Notes under the pieces: model-generated
What the model was told of the DNA's origin: nothing
What the model saw: only the letters and a program-made list of their open reading frames with translations
Database searches by the model: none
Part shown: positions 28,023-36,894 of the stretch, piece by piece
Layout of the letters: each line of letters starts with the position of its first letter
How positions within the stretch are numbered: the first letter of the stretch is position 1
Source of the DNA: Methanobacterium_B sp963825335
GTDB lineage: Archaea > Methanobacteriota > Methanobacteria > Methanobacteriales > Methanobacteriaceae
NCBI GenBank assembly: GCA_963825335.1
Contig: CAWGSP010000001.1
Span: 1,736,001-1,800,000 of the forward strand
DNA length: 64,000 nucleotides
Direction: 5' to 3'
Translations under genes and position numbers: made by a program

Positions 28023-30095
28023 TTATTTTCTGATTGTGAAATAGAATTCGGTACCTTTATTTAATTTTGATTTAGCCCAAATATGTCCGCCATTTTGCTG
28101 AATTATTTTTTTTACAATTGCTAAACCTATCCCTGTACCTTCATATTCCTGTCTTGTATGTAAACGTTGAAATATCGTGAATATCTTTTCTTGATGTCTG
28201 GAATCAATTCCAATTCCATTATCACTAACTTTGAATAACCATTGATTACCTTCATTTTTTGCGGTAATATGAATTTTGGGTATTTTTTTGTTGTTAAACT
28301 TAATAGAGTTTGATATTAGATTTTGAAAAACTTGCACGAGTCTTAATGGATCACCATTTACTAATGGGAGAGGATCATGTGTTATTTGTGTACTAGTTTC
28401 GTCAATTGTTGCTTGTAAATTTAATAAAATTGTGTCTAGAATAGTTTTGATGTTTACATTTTCATATTTTATGACATTGTTATTTAATCTTGAAAATATT
28501 AATAAATCATCAATTAACATTTTCATACGTTTAGCACCTTCAACAATAAATTCAATATATTCATCGGCATCTTTATCGAGTTTATTTTTATATCGTCTTT
28601 CTAATAACTGGGTGAAACTCGTTACCATTCTTAATGGCTCTTGTAAATCATGAGAAGACACATAAGCAAATCTCTGCAATTCATCATTAGAACGCTTTAA
28701 TTCATCAGTGAGTGATTCTAATTTTTCTTCATATTGTTTTCGTTCGGTTATATCATAGGCAAAAGTAATGTAATTAATTTTATGGTCGAGTTGAATCAAT
28801 TCACTGTTGTTGATTACAATACGTTTTTCTCCAGATTTGGTTCTTATTCTAAATTCTGAAGGATCGGGTGAATCTTCATACTTAAATCTGTTTAAATATT
28901 GTTTCCTTTCTTCGGAATTTGTTATATTTAATTCTGTTGAGGTATGCCCTATTAATTCATCATATTCATAACCCGTTAATTTAGAAAAACTTTCATTGAT
29001 ATCGATGTATCTCCCTTCACTGTCACTCAATGTTATGGCAGCAGGATTTTTATGGAACATATTGGAAAATTTGGATTCACTTTCTAGTAAAGCTAAATTT
29101 ATTTTATTTATTGCAGTTTGGTGTTTTTGAAGCTTATCATTTGCAAAATGAAGATCAATACCAACTTTTTGTAGTTCTTCATTTGAGGTTTGAAGTTCTT
29201 CAGTAGTGCATCGTAGTTCTTCATTTGAGGTTTGAAGTTCTTCGGTAGTGCATCGTAGTTCTTCATTTGAGGTTTGAAGTTTTTTGGTAAGTAGTTGTTC
29301 CTTCTCAAGAAGTTGTTGTTTATATTTTTCATCCTTTTTGCGTTCAGTTATATCTGTGCTTATTGTAGAAACTCCAATAATCAGCCCATTAGAGTCGAAT
29401 ATGGGAGATATTGATAATGAAACATCTACCAATCTCCCATCTTTTGTTTTTCGTTTTGTATCATAATTTTTTATTAATTCGCCTTTTTTGATTTTATTCA
29501 TGATATAGTCTAAATCATTAGAAAAATTTGATGGTGATAATATGGAGATAGATTTTCCAACTACTTCCTCATATGAATATCCATACAGTTTTTCTGCTGC
29601 ATCATTCCAACTGGTAATATTGGTATCAAGGTCTTTCCCTATTATAGCATTATTCGAAGATTCAACAATAGCTGCTAAAAAATTACTTAATTTTTCTAAT
29701 TTTTTTCTATCGGAAATTTCGTGAACTACGTGTACGCTGCCGGCTAATTGGTTATTATCATTAAAGATCGGAGATACTGAGACTGAAAAATCTCCATGTA
29801 AACTTTCTATGGGAAATTCTTTTGAGTGATATTGTTTATCGTTAAGTAATTCTGAATGTGGACAAAAAGATGGAGGTTTATCAGTACCATGGATTAATGA
29901 GAAACAACTACACCCAATAAAATCATCAGCATTCCCATTTAAACGATCAGCCATGGATTTATTAATCTTTGTAATACGATAATCTAAATCGATTTCAGCT
30001 ATAAGATCTTGCAATATATTGAAAGTATCTTCCCAATTTTTATTCAGACTTGTAACATTCAAATTTTTATCAATTTTATCATTCACAAATACCAA
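28023..30095 (-). CDS. Multi-PAS histidine kinase with coiled-coil repeats
   Basis: 690 residues, soluble. Order: PAS_4-like domain (about 25-130, with Cys-rich FIGCSCF and FCPHS), PAS (about 138-255), a coiled coil (265-325) containing perfect 14-residue repeats ELQTSNEELRCTTE, a third PAS (about 345-455), an H-box SSHDLQEPLRM in the dimerisation helix and a HATPase with QNLISNSIKF, DNGIGI, IFQRLH and EGTGIGLAIV. All kinase boxes are intact. The Cys cluster in the first PAS could bind a metal or heme, which is inference. The start may be the TTG at 30095 or the GTG at 30086; neither has a strong site. Confidence 0.92.
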   Translation of the reverse strand: MVFVNDKIDKNLNVTSLNKNWEDTFNILQDLIAEIDLDYRITKINKSMADRLNGNADDFIGCSCFSLIHGTDKPPSFCPHSELLNDKQYHSKEFPIESLHGDFSVSVSPIFNDNNQLAGSVHVVHEISDRKKLEKLSNFLAAIVESSNNAIIGKDLDTNITSWNDAAEKLYGYSYEEVVGKSISILSPSNFSNDLDYIMNKIKKGELIKNYDTKRKTKDGRLVDVSLSISPIFDSNGLIIGVSTISTDITERKKDEKYKQQLLEKEQLLTKKLQTSNEELRCTTEELQTSNEELRCTTEELQTSNEELQKVGIDLHFANDKLQKHQTAINKINLALLESESKFSNMFHKNPAAITLSDSEGRYIDINESFSKLTGYEYDELIGHTSTELNITNSEERKQYLNRFKYEDSPDPSEFRIRTKSGEKRIVINNSELIQLDHKINYITFAYDITERKQYEEKLESLTDELKRSNDELQRFAYVSSHDLQEPLRMVTSFTQLLERRYKNKLDKDADEYIEFIVEGAKRMKMLIDDLLIFSRLNNNVIKYENVNIKTILDTILLNLQATIDETSTQITHDPLPLVNGDPLRLVQVFQNLISNSIKFNNKKIPKIHITAKNEGNQWLFKVSDNGIGIDSRHQEKIFTIFQRLHTRQEYEGTGIGLAIVKKIIQQNGGHIWAKSKLNKGTEFYFTIRK
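29174..29281. repeat. 42-bp in-frame tandem repeat (2.6 copies)
   Basis: Two full 42-bp units (29174-29215 and 29216-29257, one base different) and a 24-bp partial unit encode two heptads each of the kinase coiled coil. The near identity shows recent expansion by slippage, which changes signalling-helix length in steps of 14 residues. Confidence 0.9.
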
Positions 30096-30777
30096 CTCAT
30101 ATTTAAATCTATTTATAACCCAAAATAAGATGATAAATATTATCTAAATTATATAGGTCTCCAGACGATATAAATTTATCCACAAATCAAAAAATAGTAA
30201 TCTTATATCTTTAAATTACTATTAAAGCAGATTGGTTGTTTAGCAACATTCTTTCTTTAAATTATCTCATTTTGTATTTGATTATTGCAGTCAGGATCAG
30301 CTATTCTCACTTTTTGAAATGTTTGGGTTTATTCAAATGAGGTCGATATAATGTCTGTCTTTTAGAATTTAGAACCTATTAACCATATAACTCTATAATA
30401 ACAGCTTAAAAACCCATAAACAGGATATAATTGAAAATAAAGACTTTATTCACTTCTTCTCAGCGTGTTAAATACAGTTTTAGAGAATGGAAAGAATTAC
30501 CAACATATTAAATGAAATTGGAGTTACGAATGGAATTTCTATTTAAAAATATTCTGATTGTATTTTCTAAAATATAAGATTAAGAAATATCAAATGAACA
30601 GTATATTGTGGTAATATATTCACAGATCTTCAATTGTCTACCCAAATATTATATTAAAGTTCAACAATTTTCAAATTATTTATTCATGAAAAATATTGTT
30701 ATCTGTTAAAATTTTATTTTTTAATATTGTTTCTTATTAAATTTTTATTAACATTTTTTGTAGAATTATATTAGTAT
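30096..30777. other. AT-rich intergenic region
   Basis: Between the kinase start and the end of the receiver gene. A 19-codon frame at 30487 starting MERITNILNEIGVTNG looks protein-like but stops early and has no ribosome site; it may be a relic. Nothing else is supported. Confidence 0.5.
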
Positions 30778-31341
30778 TTATTTGATGTAAGTTAACCAGA
30801 ATTCTTTTATAGATTCAACTACTGTTTTATATTCTTCTACATTTTTGGGCTTGGTTAAAAATAAATCCGGATGATATTTATCTAGATGTTTAACTTTTTC
30901 AAAATCATCATTTAGTATAATTACAGGTACATTTTTTATTACACTCTTTTTTTCCATGATTTCTTCAAGAATTTTCAATCCTTTTTCCCCACCTAAAGTC
31001 GGAAAATCAAATATTATAATATTCGCTATAGGAAAATCTTCAAAAACACCTAGTTGGAATATCATCTTCCTAGCTTCCTCCACAGCCCCTGTAAAACGAA
31101 TACTCGTAACAAGGTTTGAACTTCCAAAAGTTGAAATTAATTCCTGCATAAATTTAGGATCATTTCCAACAAGTAGAATTTCAACGGGTTCATTTATCTT
31201 TTTTGCAAATTCATTCAAAATCAGTTCAACTTCATATTTTACAGAAGCTTTCATTGCATATACCAGTTTTTCTGAATCTTCTTTATCTAATACATTAGAC
31301 AATGTAGTTTCAACTAATTTCCATTCATCTGTTCCACTCAT
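30778..31341 (-). CDS. Receiver-domain protein with helical N-terminus
   Basis: 187 residues. The first 50 are helical; residues about 53-185 follow the receiver fold: ILLVGNDP in place of the usual acidic pocket (only one Asp), the probable phosphoacceptor Asp in IIIFDFPTLGGEKGL, and the conserved Lys in LTKPKN. There is no output domain. The altered acidic pocket suggests weak or no phosphorylation, so it may be a pseudo-receiver. It could pair with the PAS kinase 700 bases downstream on the same strand. Confidence 0.75.
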   Translation of the reverse strand: MSGTDEWKLVETTLSNVLDKEDSEKLVYAMKASVKYEVELILNEFAKKINEPVEILLVGNDPKFMQELISTFGSSNLVTSIRFTGAVEEARKMIFQLGVFEDFPIANIIIFDFPTLGGEKGLKILEEIMEKKSVIKNVPVIILNDDFEKVKHLDKYHPDLFLTKPKNVEEYKTVVESIKEFWLTYIK

Positions 31342-31951
31342 GGATAATCAACTCCATATTACTCAAAAAGCTAAAAACATTAAATTAATTCTTTAAAATC
31401 AATTCTTAGGGATCAACTAAAAGTACAAATCTAATAAACTATTATTAAACAATTCTCACTTATTTCGCTCAATAATCTAATATTCTCTGTATTATAATAT
31501 GTAAATAATTATTATTAAGAATATCTATACAAATTTGTAAAATACTGGCAACCTACCTTTATAAATGTGTTGGATTCTATCAATCTTAATAAATCTATAG
31601 TTCTGGGTCATATTCGTACTTTGAATTATTGTTCAACCTCTTCAAATAAAAAACCCTCAAATGATTTGCTCGAATCAGAACTAGAATCAAAAACTGCATT
31701 GTAATTTTATCACTCTAATACCACTCTACGATTTTTTTTAGAGTATTATATGTTTCATATTGTTCAGAATGTTAGGGTTCTATAACTTTTTTCTTTTTTA
31801 GTTCAAATTTGTTTCTTCTGGATCCAACTCAGTAGACTCCAGCTCAATAGGTGTGTAGTTTTGTCTCCAGTATATATGTTTGTTCTCCGAATTTTGCAAG
31901 TCATATAGTCCATTTTTATTTTAAAAGAAAATTTAGGTAGATGATCCTTTA
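31342..31951. other. Intergenic region with a C-terminal relic
   Basis: No complete gene. On the minus strand 31798-31923 reads as one protein-like segment (see separate entry). The rest is AT-rich spacer. Confidence 0.5.
31798..31923 (-). pseudogene. C-terminal relic of an unknown protein
   Basis: About 41 codons read without stop as NGLYDLQNSENKHIYW, then RQNYTPIELESTELDPEE and a stop. The composition (Trp, Tyr, Pro, acidic tail) is unlike random AT-rich sequence, but there is no start and a stop lies just upstream. I cannot name the family. Confidence 0.4.
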
Positions 31952-32551
31952 TTATTTGAATACGTAGATCTGTTTTGCATCGGCACCTTCGGCAACAAAT
32001 TTAGAATTTAAAAATTCGATCTTTTCGATCTTAATCCCAATCATATTCAGGCTCACTGGCAAAGAATCGATTAGATCTGCTTTAATTCCTTTCAGATCCA
32101 ATGCATTATCATATTCTTCACTCGAAGCATCCAGTATTGCGGCCTTTCCAGATATTTGCATTCCCTTAAGATCATTCATATTGGTATAATCTTCGTAGAC
32201 TGAGATGGATACTTCGTCATTTAGTAGTAGGTTTGCAAATTTTTCACCACCCTCACTTATTAGGTACACGTTTCCTTTGCTGTAGGTGTATTCTATGGGG
32301 GTTGATCTAACCCTTTCAGAGTGACACGTGGCGAGTGTACAAGTATTGTGAGACTTTAAAAATTCTTCAATAGATTTTATGAGTTCATCCTCTCCCAATT
32401 GCTTTATTAATATTTCTTTCTGAGATTTGAGTTTCATGGCGTAATTGATAACTTCTTCTTGGTTGTAAAAATCCATATCTTGAAACGGGAGTTTAACCAT
32501 GTCTAAAAATTTTTTTATCAGTTCAAAGATCTGTTTCATCGAGATTTTCAA
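31952..32551 (-). CDS. Pyridoxamine 5'-phosphate oxidase-like FMN-binding protein
   Basis: 199 residues. A helical N-terminal extension of about 60 residues precedes a split-barrel domain of the PPOX type: SHNTCTLATCHSERVRSTPIEY, NVYLISEGGEKFANLL, NDEVSISVYEDY and a GKAAIL strand. These flavin-binding barrels reduce small substrates or bind F420/FMN. The TTG at 32551 lies 11 bases after GGAGG; an ATG at 32539 is the alternative. Either way it overlaps the end of the flavodoxin gene, so the two form an operon, and electron transfer from the flavodoxin to this flavoprotein is a reasonable idea. Confidence 0.82.
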   Translation of the reverse strand: MKISMKQIFELIKKFLDMVKLPFQDMDFYNQEEVINYAMKLKSQKEILIKQLGEDELIKSIEEFLKSHNTCTLATCHSERVRSTPIEYTYSKGNVYLISEGGEKFANLLLNDEVSISVYEDYTNMNDLKGMQISGKAAILDASSEEYDNALDLKGIKADLIDSLPVSLNMIGIKIEKIEFLNSKFVAEGADAKQIYVFK

Positions 32552-32900
32552 TTATTAATCTTCCTCCAATGGGTTTCAAGCTTAAAAATTCCTTTTCAAC
32601 CAAACTTTGAAGTTCAGTGAGCTGGTATAACCCACCATTTTTGTCGAGACAGGTACAGAACGCTGCCACAGGTTTTTCATTCAACCAGTCCTGGTTGTTT
32701 TTGACAAATTCAATTATTGATGGATCTAATTTTTCCTGATACACAGGTGATCCTATCACAATAAATTCAAACTCTTTATATTCTGGTTTGAATTCATCTA
32801 CACTACAATATCTTGCAGGCCCGGTTATCAGGGCTATTGTTCTTGCCACATCACGTGTTGTGCCGTATTTACCGCTGTAGATTACTAATGTTCTTAACAT
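32523..32900 (-). CDS. Short flavodoxin-like protein
   Basis: 125 residues. The phosphate-binding loop YSGKYGTTRDVA near the N-terminus and the segments FIVIGSPVYQEK and AAFCTCLD are those of the protoporphyrinogen-oxidase-HemG/flavodoxin type FMN fold. It is somewhat short of the usual 140-180 residues, ending soon after the last strand. The ATG at 32900 follows GGGAGAATTT; the in-frame ATG at 32927 has no site. It is first in a two-gene operon with the PPOX-like protein. Confidence 0.82.
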   Translation of the reverse strand: MLRTLVIYSGKYGTTRDVARTIALITGPARYCSVDEFKPEYKEFEFIVIGSPVYQEKLDPSIIEFVKNNQDWLNEKPVAAFCTCLDKNGGLYQLTELQSLVEKEFLSLKPIGGRLIIENLDETDL

Positions 32901-33577
32901 TTTAAATTCTCCCATTTTGATTATCAAACATTGATAAAAAAAATTCTGAATTAAAATTTTTCAGGTTAATTCAGTTAATTACTCCAATTTATTTTTATGT
33001 ATATGCAGATTTTCAGCTTGATTAATATTATCTTGAATATCCTTTTTATAGATTTGAATTCTTTTTAATATTTAAACCTTAAAAAGAATGATCCATCCAT
33101 ACAACTACTTTTTCATTTTGGTTTATTATAGATATTTTTGGTTACATCACATCTAATAATCAGAATAATGGTGATCGGGATGATATTCTTTTATTTCATT
33201 ATTTAATCAGGATTAAAATCTTTTATCTATGATTATTGGCGACTTCAGTGGAACAAAATAGAATGTTAACTGATTATTAAATAGTTAACAATTGATTCTT
33301 GTCTTCATCCAGTCTTGTATGAGTATGTTAAAACTTCCAACAATGGATGGTTACAAAATGATGAATCGATCGTTATTTCGAATATTAAATTAAGTTTTTT
33401 AATTCTCATCCACTATAATTCTCTTTTTTTTGTTTCAAAGACATTATTTGAATCTAAAATATTGTAACAACACAATTATTCGAAGTTATTGCACTCTTTT
33501 AAGGTACATTATGGCCTTATTACACCTTATCAAAGAATATAAACTGGTTAAGATACATAATATAATCAGGTGATAAA
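32901..33577. other. AT-rich intergenic region
   Basis: Divergent spacer between the flavodoxin and the DUF2193 operon. Apart from the DUF2193 promoter at its right end I find no gene or repeat. Confidence 0.5.
33533..33543 (+). promoter_or_regulatory. Putative TATA box of the DUF2193 operon
   Basis: GAATATAAACT lies about 35-45 bases before the ATG of the DUF2193 gene, with a GGTGAT ribosome site in between. Initiation would be near 33560. Confidence 0.5.
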
Positions 33578-35077
33578 ATGTCGGAAATATATAAAAAGAT
33601 GGTTACAGAGGCCATGGCAGCTCAAAGAGCAGATGTTGATACCATAAAAAAAAATAGAGGCGGAAAATTTAAAATAACCGATACCAAACCGTATCTGGAT
33701 GTAGTAAATGAAATGACAGTTGCTGAAGGACAAAGCCAATCTGTTATTGACTTGCATGTCAATTCTGTTAAAACGCATTACAACACCCTAGTCGGTTTAA
33801 CCGATACAATCAGACCAGAAGACGATCCTTTTGTCGAACATTACCAGACCCCCGCTGTACTCGAAATACTGTATGAACATGATGAATCGTTTAGAGCTAG
33901 TGTAGAAAAATTCATAGAAGCAATTGGTAACTCTGAAGCATTGATTGGCCGTGAGGTTGTCCGGAGATACGGTGGATTTTACGGACCAACGTGTGTGGTT
34001 GATTTTGCTTTGATCCCTGGAAGTACCAGCAATATTGTAAACAGAATATTAAAACATACAGACATACCAGAAGCACATAAACAGGCCATACTTTCGGCAA
34101 AATCATGGGGTATGAACACATCATATGGAATAGGAGAAGTATTTACAACCGAAGTTGAAGAAGGAAAAACTCTTACAGATGCGATAAAATCTGAAGTGGC
34201 TATGATCCAGTACATATATGACAGTCCGGTCGAGGCACAAGCAAGATTAATGGATGGTATGGGCCATGAATCGTTTGATGTACGAAAGTACATGTCTACC
34301 TACAAAGAAAAAATGGAAAAATCAGTAATAAATGCTGCTGAAGACAACGTGCACTACGGTAACATAGTAACTGTACCAGCTTACTGTGTAGGTGACATAT
34401 CACACCACATAGCCCAATCAACTTACAATATGTGCAAAGACGATGTTATAATGGCAGTTATTGAAGCTGCAACCGAAGTAATGGATTCAACCCTTAAACA
34501 AGCACTTCCAAATTTTAAAAGCGAATTCGAGCCGTTATCGCTTGCTACAGGAGCTTCAGCATCTGCAGTTGAATACATGCTCGAACTTGATGGATTCAAC
34601 GCACCTATGATTGTTGATCTCTTGACTAAAAGATTCCACAACTACGTCCAACTCTACCCAACCAGGGGCGCAGCAGCAGAACTGCATAACTGTGACTTCA
34701 TGGACATGATATACAGAGGATGGAAATACCTAGATAAAGAGAGGAGAATGAAGAATGGTTCGAGGGGGAACCTAGAACCTGAAGTAGGAAAGTTCAGGGT
34801 AGATCTAAAACCAGTTCATAAAAATATTGTCATTATGAATCCTCAGCGTTATGCATATCCTGCATGTGCAATATCTGTACGTTTCTCAGCCCTTATGCGT
34901 TTAGCAGATTATCCTTGTCTTTTAACCAGTGAACCTGTAACAGCTACAATGATGACCAACATCATAGCACTACACAAAGAAAATCCAGCATCTCCAGCAA
35001 GGGTATGTAAAAATTGTGCATCAGCATGTCTAGTTGATTTCAGACACTGCGCATGCCAGTGGAAAGAGGCAGTTTAA
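33578..35077 (+). CDS. DUF2193 protein, methanogen-specific
   Basis: 499 residues, soluble, matching the DUF2193 family known essentially from methanogens. The body is mostly helical. The last 25 residues hold five cysteines arranged CxxCxxxC-x6-CxC (C477, C480, C484, C491, C493), which looks like an iron-sulfur or zinc site. No enzyme fold is obvious to me. It starts an apparent operon with DUF2180 and the aquaporin, with 38 bases to the next start. Function is unknown; the association suggests a role linked to what the channel carries (glycerol, CO2 or sulfide), which is inference. Confidence 0.85.
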   Translation: MSEIYKKMVTEAMAAQRADVDTIKKNRGGKFKITDTKPYLDVVNEMTVAEGQSQSVIDLHVNSVKTHYNTLVGLTDTIRPEDDPFVEHYQTPAVLEILYEHDESFRASVEKFIEAIGNSEALIGREVVRRYGGFYGPTCVVDFALIPGSTSNIVNRILKHTDIPEAHKQAILSAKSWGMNTSYGIGEVFTTEVEEGKTLTDAIKSEVAMIQYIYDSPVEAQARLMDGMGHESFDVRKYMSTYKEKMEKSVINAAEDNVHYGNIVTVPAYCVGDISHHIAQSTYNMCKDDVIMAVIEAATEVMDSTLKQALPNFKSEFEPLSLATGASASAVEYMLELDGFNAPMIVDLLTKRFHNYVQLYPTRGAAAELHNCDFMDMIYRGWKYLDKERRMKNGSRGNLEPEVGKFRVDLKPVHKNIVIMNPQRYAYPACAISVRFSALMRLADYPCLLTSEPVTATMMTNIIALHKENPASPARVCKNCASACLVDFRHCACQWKEAV

Positions 35078-35115
35078 AGGATAAAAAACCCATTAAATGA
35101 TTGGATGGTGGTACT

Positions 35116-35325
35116 ATGAAATGCTACATTGATGCTATGGAAGGTAAAGACAAAGAAGCAGTTGCAATCTGCATTGTGTGTGGAATGGCAGTGTGCATGG
35201 ATCACGCAATTAGGGAAGATGTGACCATATGGGAGGGTGGATATCCATTTCCATCTGAAAAGGTTAAAAAATCAATGCCTAGAATATTGTGTCCCCAGTG
35301 CTATGCCGCATTAAAAGGTGGTTAA
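35116..35325 (+). CDS. DUF2180 small zinc-binding protein
   Basis: 69 residues with C3, C19, C22, C27, H30, C59 and C62, a B-box-like set of metal ligands typical of the DUF2180 family in methanogens. No hydrophobic segment is present. The ATG at 35116 follows GGATGGTGG. Its stop is directly abutted by the ATG of the aquaporin gene, so they are co-translated. It may be an adaptor or a regulator of its neighbours; function is unknown. Confidence 0.85.
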   Translation: MKCYIDAMEGKDKEAVAICIVCGMAVCMDHAIREDVTIWEGGYPFPSEKVKKSMPRILCPQCYAALKGG

Positions 35326-36075
35326 ATGGCAAATCTTAGAAAAAGATGTCTCGCTGAATTCATAGGCACATTCTTCTTAGTTTTCATGGGTGCCGGAGCA
35401 GCGGCCATCACACTCATGATATCAAAGGGGGCAGCAACTCCCAATGCATTCAATATAGGAATAGGGGCTCTTGGCGGTCTTGGAGATTGGCTTGCTATTG
35501 GTATGGCATTTGGACTTACAATAGCAGCTGCGATCTATGCTTTGGGTAATGTTTCAGGATGCCATATTAATCCCTCGGTTACAATAGGACTGTGGAGTGT
35601 GAAAAAATTCCCGAGTCGTGATGTGATACCCTACATAGTTTCACAGCTGGCAGGAGCATCTGTTGCTAGTTTGCTTTTTGCTGTTATTGTAGGGATGAAT
35701 GCTGTAACGGTTGGTGGACTGGGAGCCACAGCACCATTTCCTGGAATAGGTTATCTACAAGCAATATTAGCCGAAATTGTAGGTACATTTCTATTGATGT
35801 TGGCAATAATGGGTGTTGCTGTAGATAGGAGGGCACCTCCTGGATTTGCCGGTATTATCATTGGTTTGACTGTTGCAGGAGTGATTACAACAGTTGGTAA
35901 TATTTCTGGTGCGTCGATAAATCCTGCAAGGACCTTCGGACCGTACTTGGGCGATACTATCATGGGTGGTCACAACCTATGGATGTATTATCCAATATAC
36001 ATCATAGGACCAATTGTAGGGGCTGTTCTCGCAGCAATGGCCTACACCTACATGACCAGTGAAGAAGATATTTAA
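35326..36075 (+). CDS. aqpM: Aquaporin AqpM
   Basis: 249 residues with six membrane helices and two half-helices of the MIP fold. The pore motifs are GCHINPSVTIG (NPS in place of the first NPA) and SGASINPARTFG (second NPA intact). The Ser and Arg around the second motif match the wide archaeal AqpM filter, which in Methanothermobacter passes water and some glycerol and may pass CO2 or sulfide. It is the last gene of the DUF2193-DUF2180 operon, starting immediately after the preceding stop. T-runs follow its stop. Confidence 0.95.
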   Translation: MANLRKRCLAEFIGTFFLVFMGAGAAAITLMISKGAATPNAFNIGIGALGGLGDWLAIGMAFGLTIAAAIYALGNVSGCHINPSVTIGLWSVKKFPSRDVIPYIVSQLAGASVASLLFAVIVGMNAVTVGGLGATAPFPGIGYLQAILAEIVGTFLLMLAIMGVAVDRRAPPGFAGIIIGLTVAGVITTVGNISGASINPARTFGPYLGDTIMGGHNLWMYYPIYIIGPIVGAVLAAMAYTYMTSEEDI

Positions 36076-36089
36076 ATGGTAAGAAATAA

Positions 36090-36117
36090 AATTTTTTTCT
36101 TTTTTTAAATTTTTTTA
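36090..36117. terminator. T-rich stretch between convergent genes
   Basis: Three runs of six to seven T lie directly after the aqpM stop, giving an archaeal-type terminator for the operon that converges on the lipoprotein gene. Confidence 0.5.
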
Positions 36118-36124
36118 ATGCATT

Positions 36125-36643
36125 TCATGGCACGCTCAATGATCGGGTTATGGTGTCGAATAGGTTGTTCTGTTTTTGAAAGTTCGAATCTATTGTAATA
36201 AACCTTATTAAATAAATGAAATTATTCTTTTCAAAATCAATGACCATTATTTGAGCTGTAACATTATTAGCCGTGACATTAAGCGTAGTTTCGTTGGCAT
36301 TTACACCAGCTATCGAAATAGTGCCAGATGTACCATTCTCATTGTTGTATGTATCCATGAGTGCTGCTAATTCTATTGTGGTATTCGCATTTAATGGTAT
36401 CTTATTGATAATAACTCCATTACCTTTGGTTGTACTGTTATTCATAAAAGATGCATCTCCAACTGCTACTATGGATCGATTACCAGTCGCATTTTGAGTT
36501 GCAATTCCCCAACTTGTCGGATAATTAAATGAAATAGTATTGTTAGAGTATATCTTGGTTGAGCCGTTTCCTGAATGGCTGGTACAACCCGAAGCAATGA
36601 CAACGAACACAACAACGGCCAATGCAAGCAAATATTTTTTCAT
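36125..36643 (-). CDS. PsbP-like lipoprotein (paralogue)
   Basis: 172 residues. A lipoprotein signal with lipobox IASGC (Cys20) is followed by a Ser/Gly linker and a PsbP-like domain recognised by NNTISFNYPTSW, the same landmark as in the lipoprotein at 11734-12231. The domain is Asn/Thr-rich with several N-glycosylation-type sequons, fitting an external location. The ATG at 36643 has GGAGG eight bases upstream; the ATG at 36658 overlaps that site. Function unknown. Confidence 0.8.
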   Translation of the reverse strand: MKKYLLALAVVVFVVIASGCTSHSGNGSTKIYSNNTISFNYPTSWGIATQNATGNRSIVAVGDASFMNNSTTKGNGVIINKIPLNANTTIELAALMDTYNNENGTSGTISIAGVNANETTLNVTANNVTAQIMVIDFEKNNFIYLIRFITIDSNFQKQNNLFDTITRSLSVP

Positions 36644-36894
36644 ATAAATTTCCTCCAATACATTGAATTAGCACGACAGAAGTTATAAAATTTTATAATT
36701 AGAAATAATTAAGGGATCCATATTATCACGAGTTATTTAATCTAATTTTAACATTTATAAGTTTTATTGAGTATCCTATCTTTAATGGAATATTAAAAAT
36801 CATTCCAAACAATCCGGCAATACCATAAATTTTTCTTCAATGAAAACTTATTAATATAGGATCATTAAATTTATCATAACCGGGGTCTACATGA

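Noticed and set aside
29174..29281. CRISPR-like short repeats
   Set aside because: The repeats are contiguous without spacers and are in frame in a coding coiled coil.
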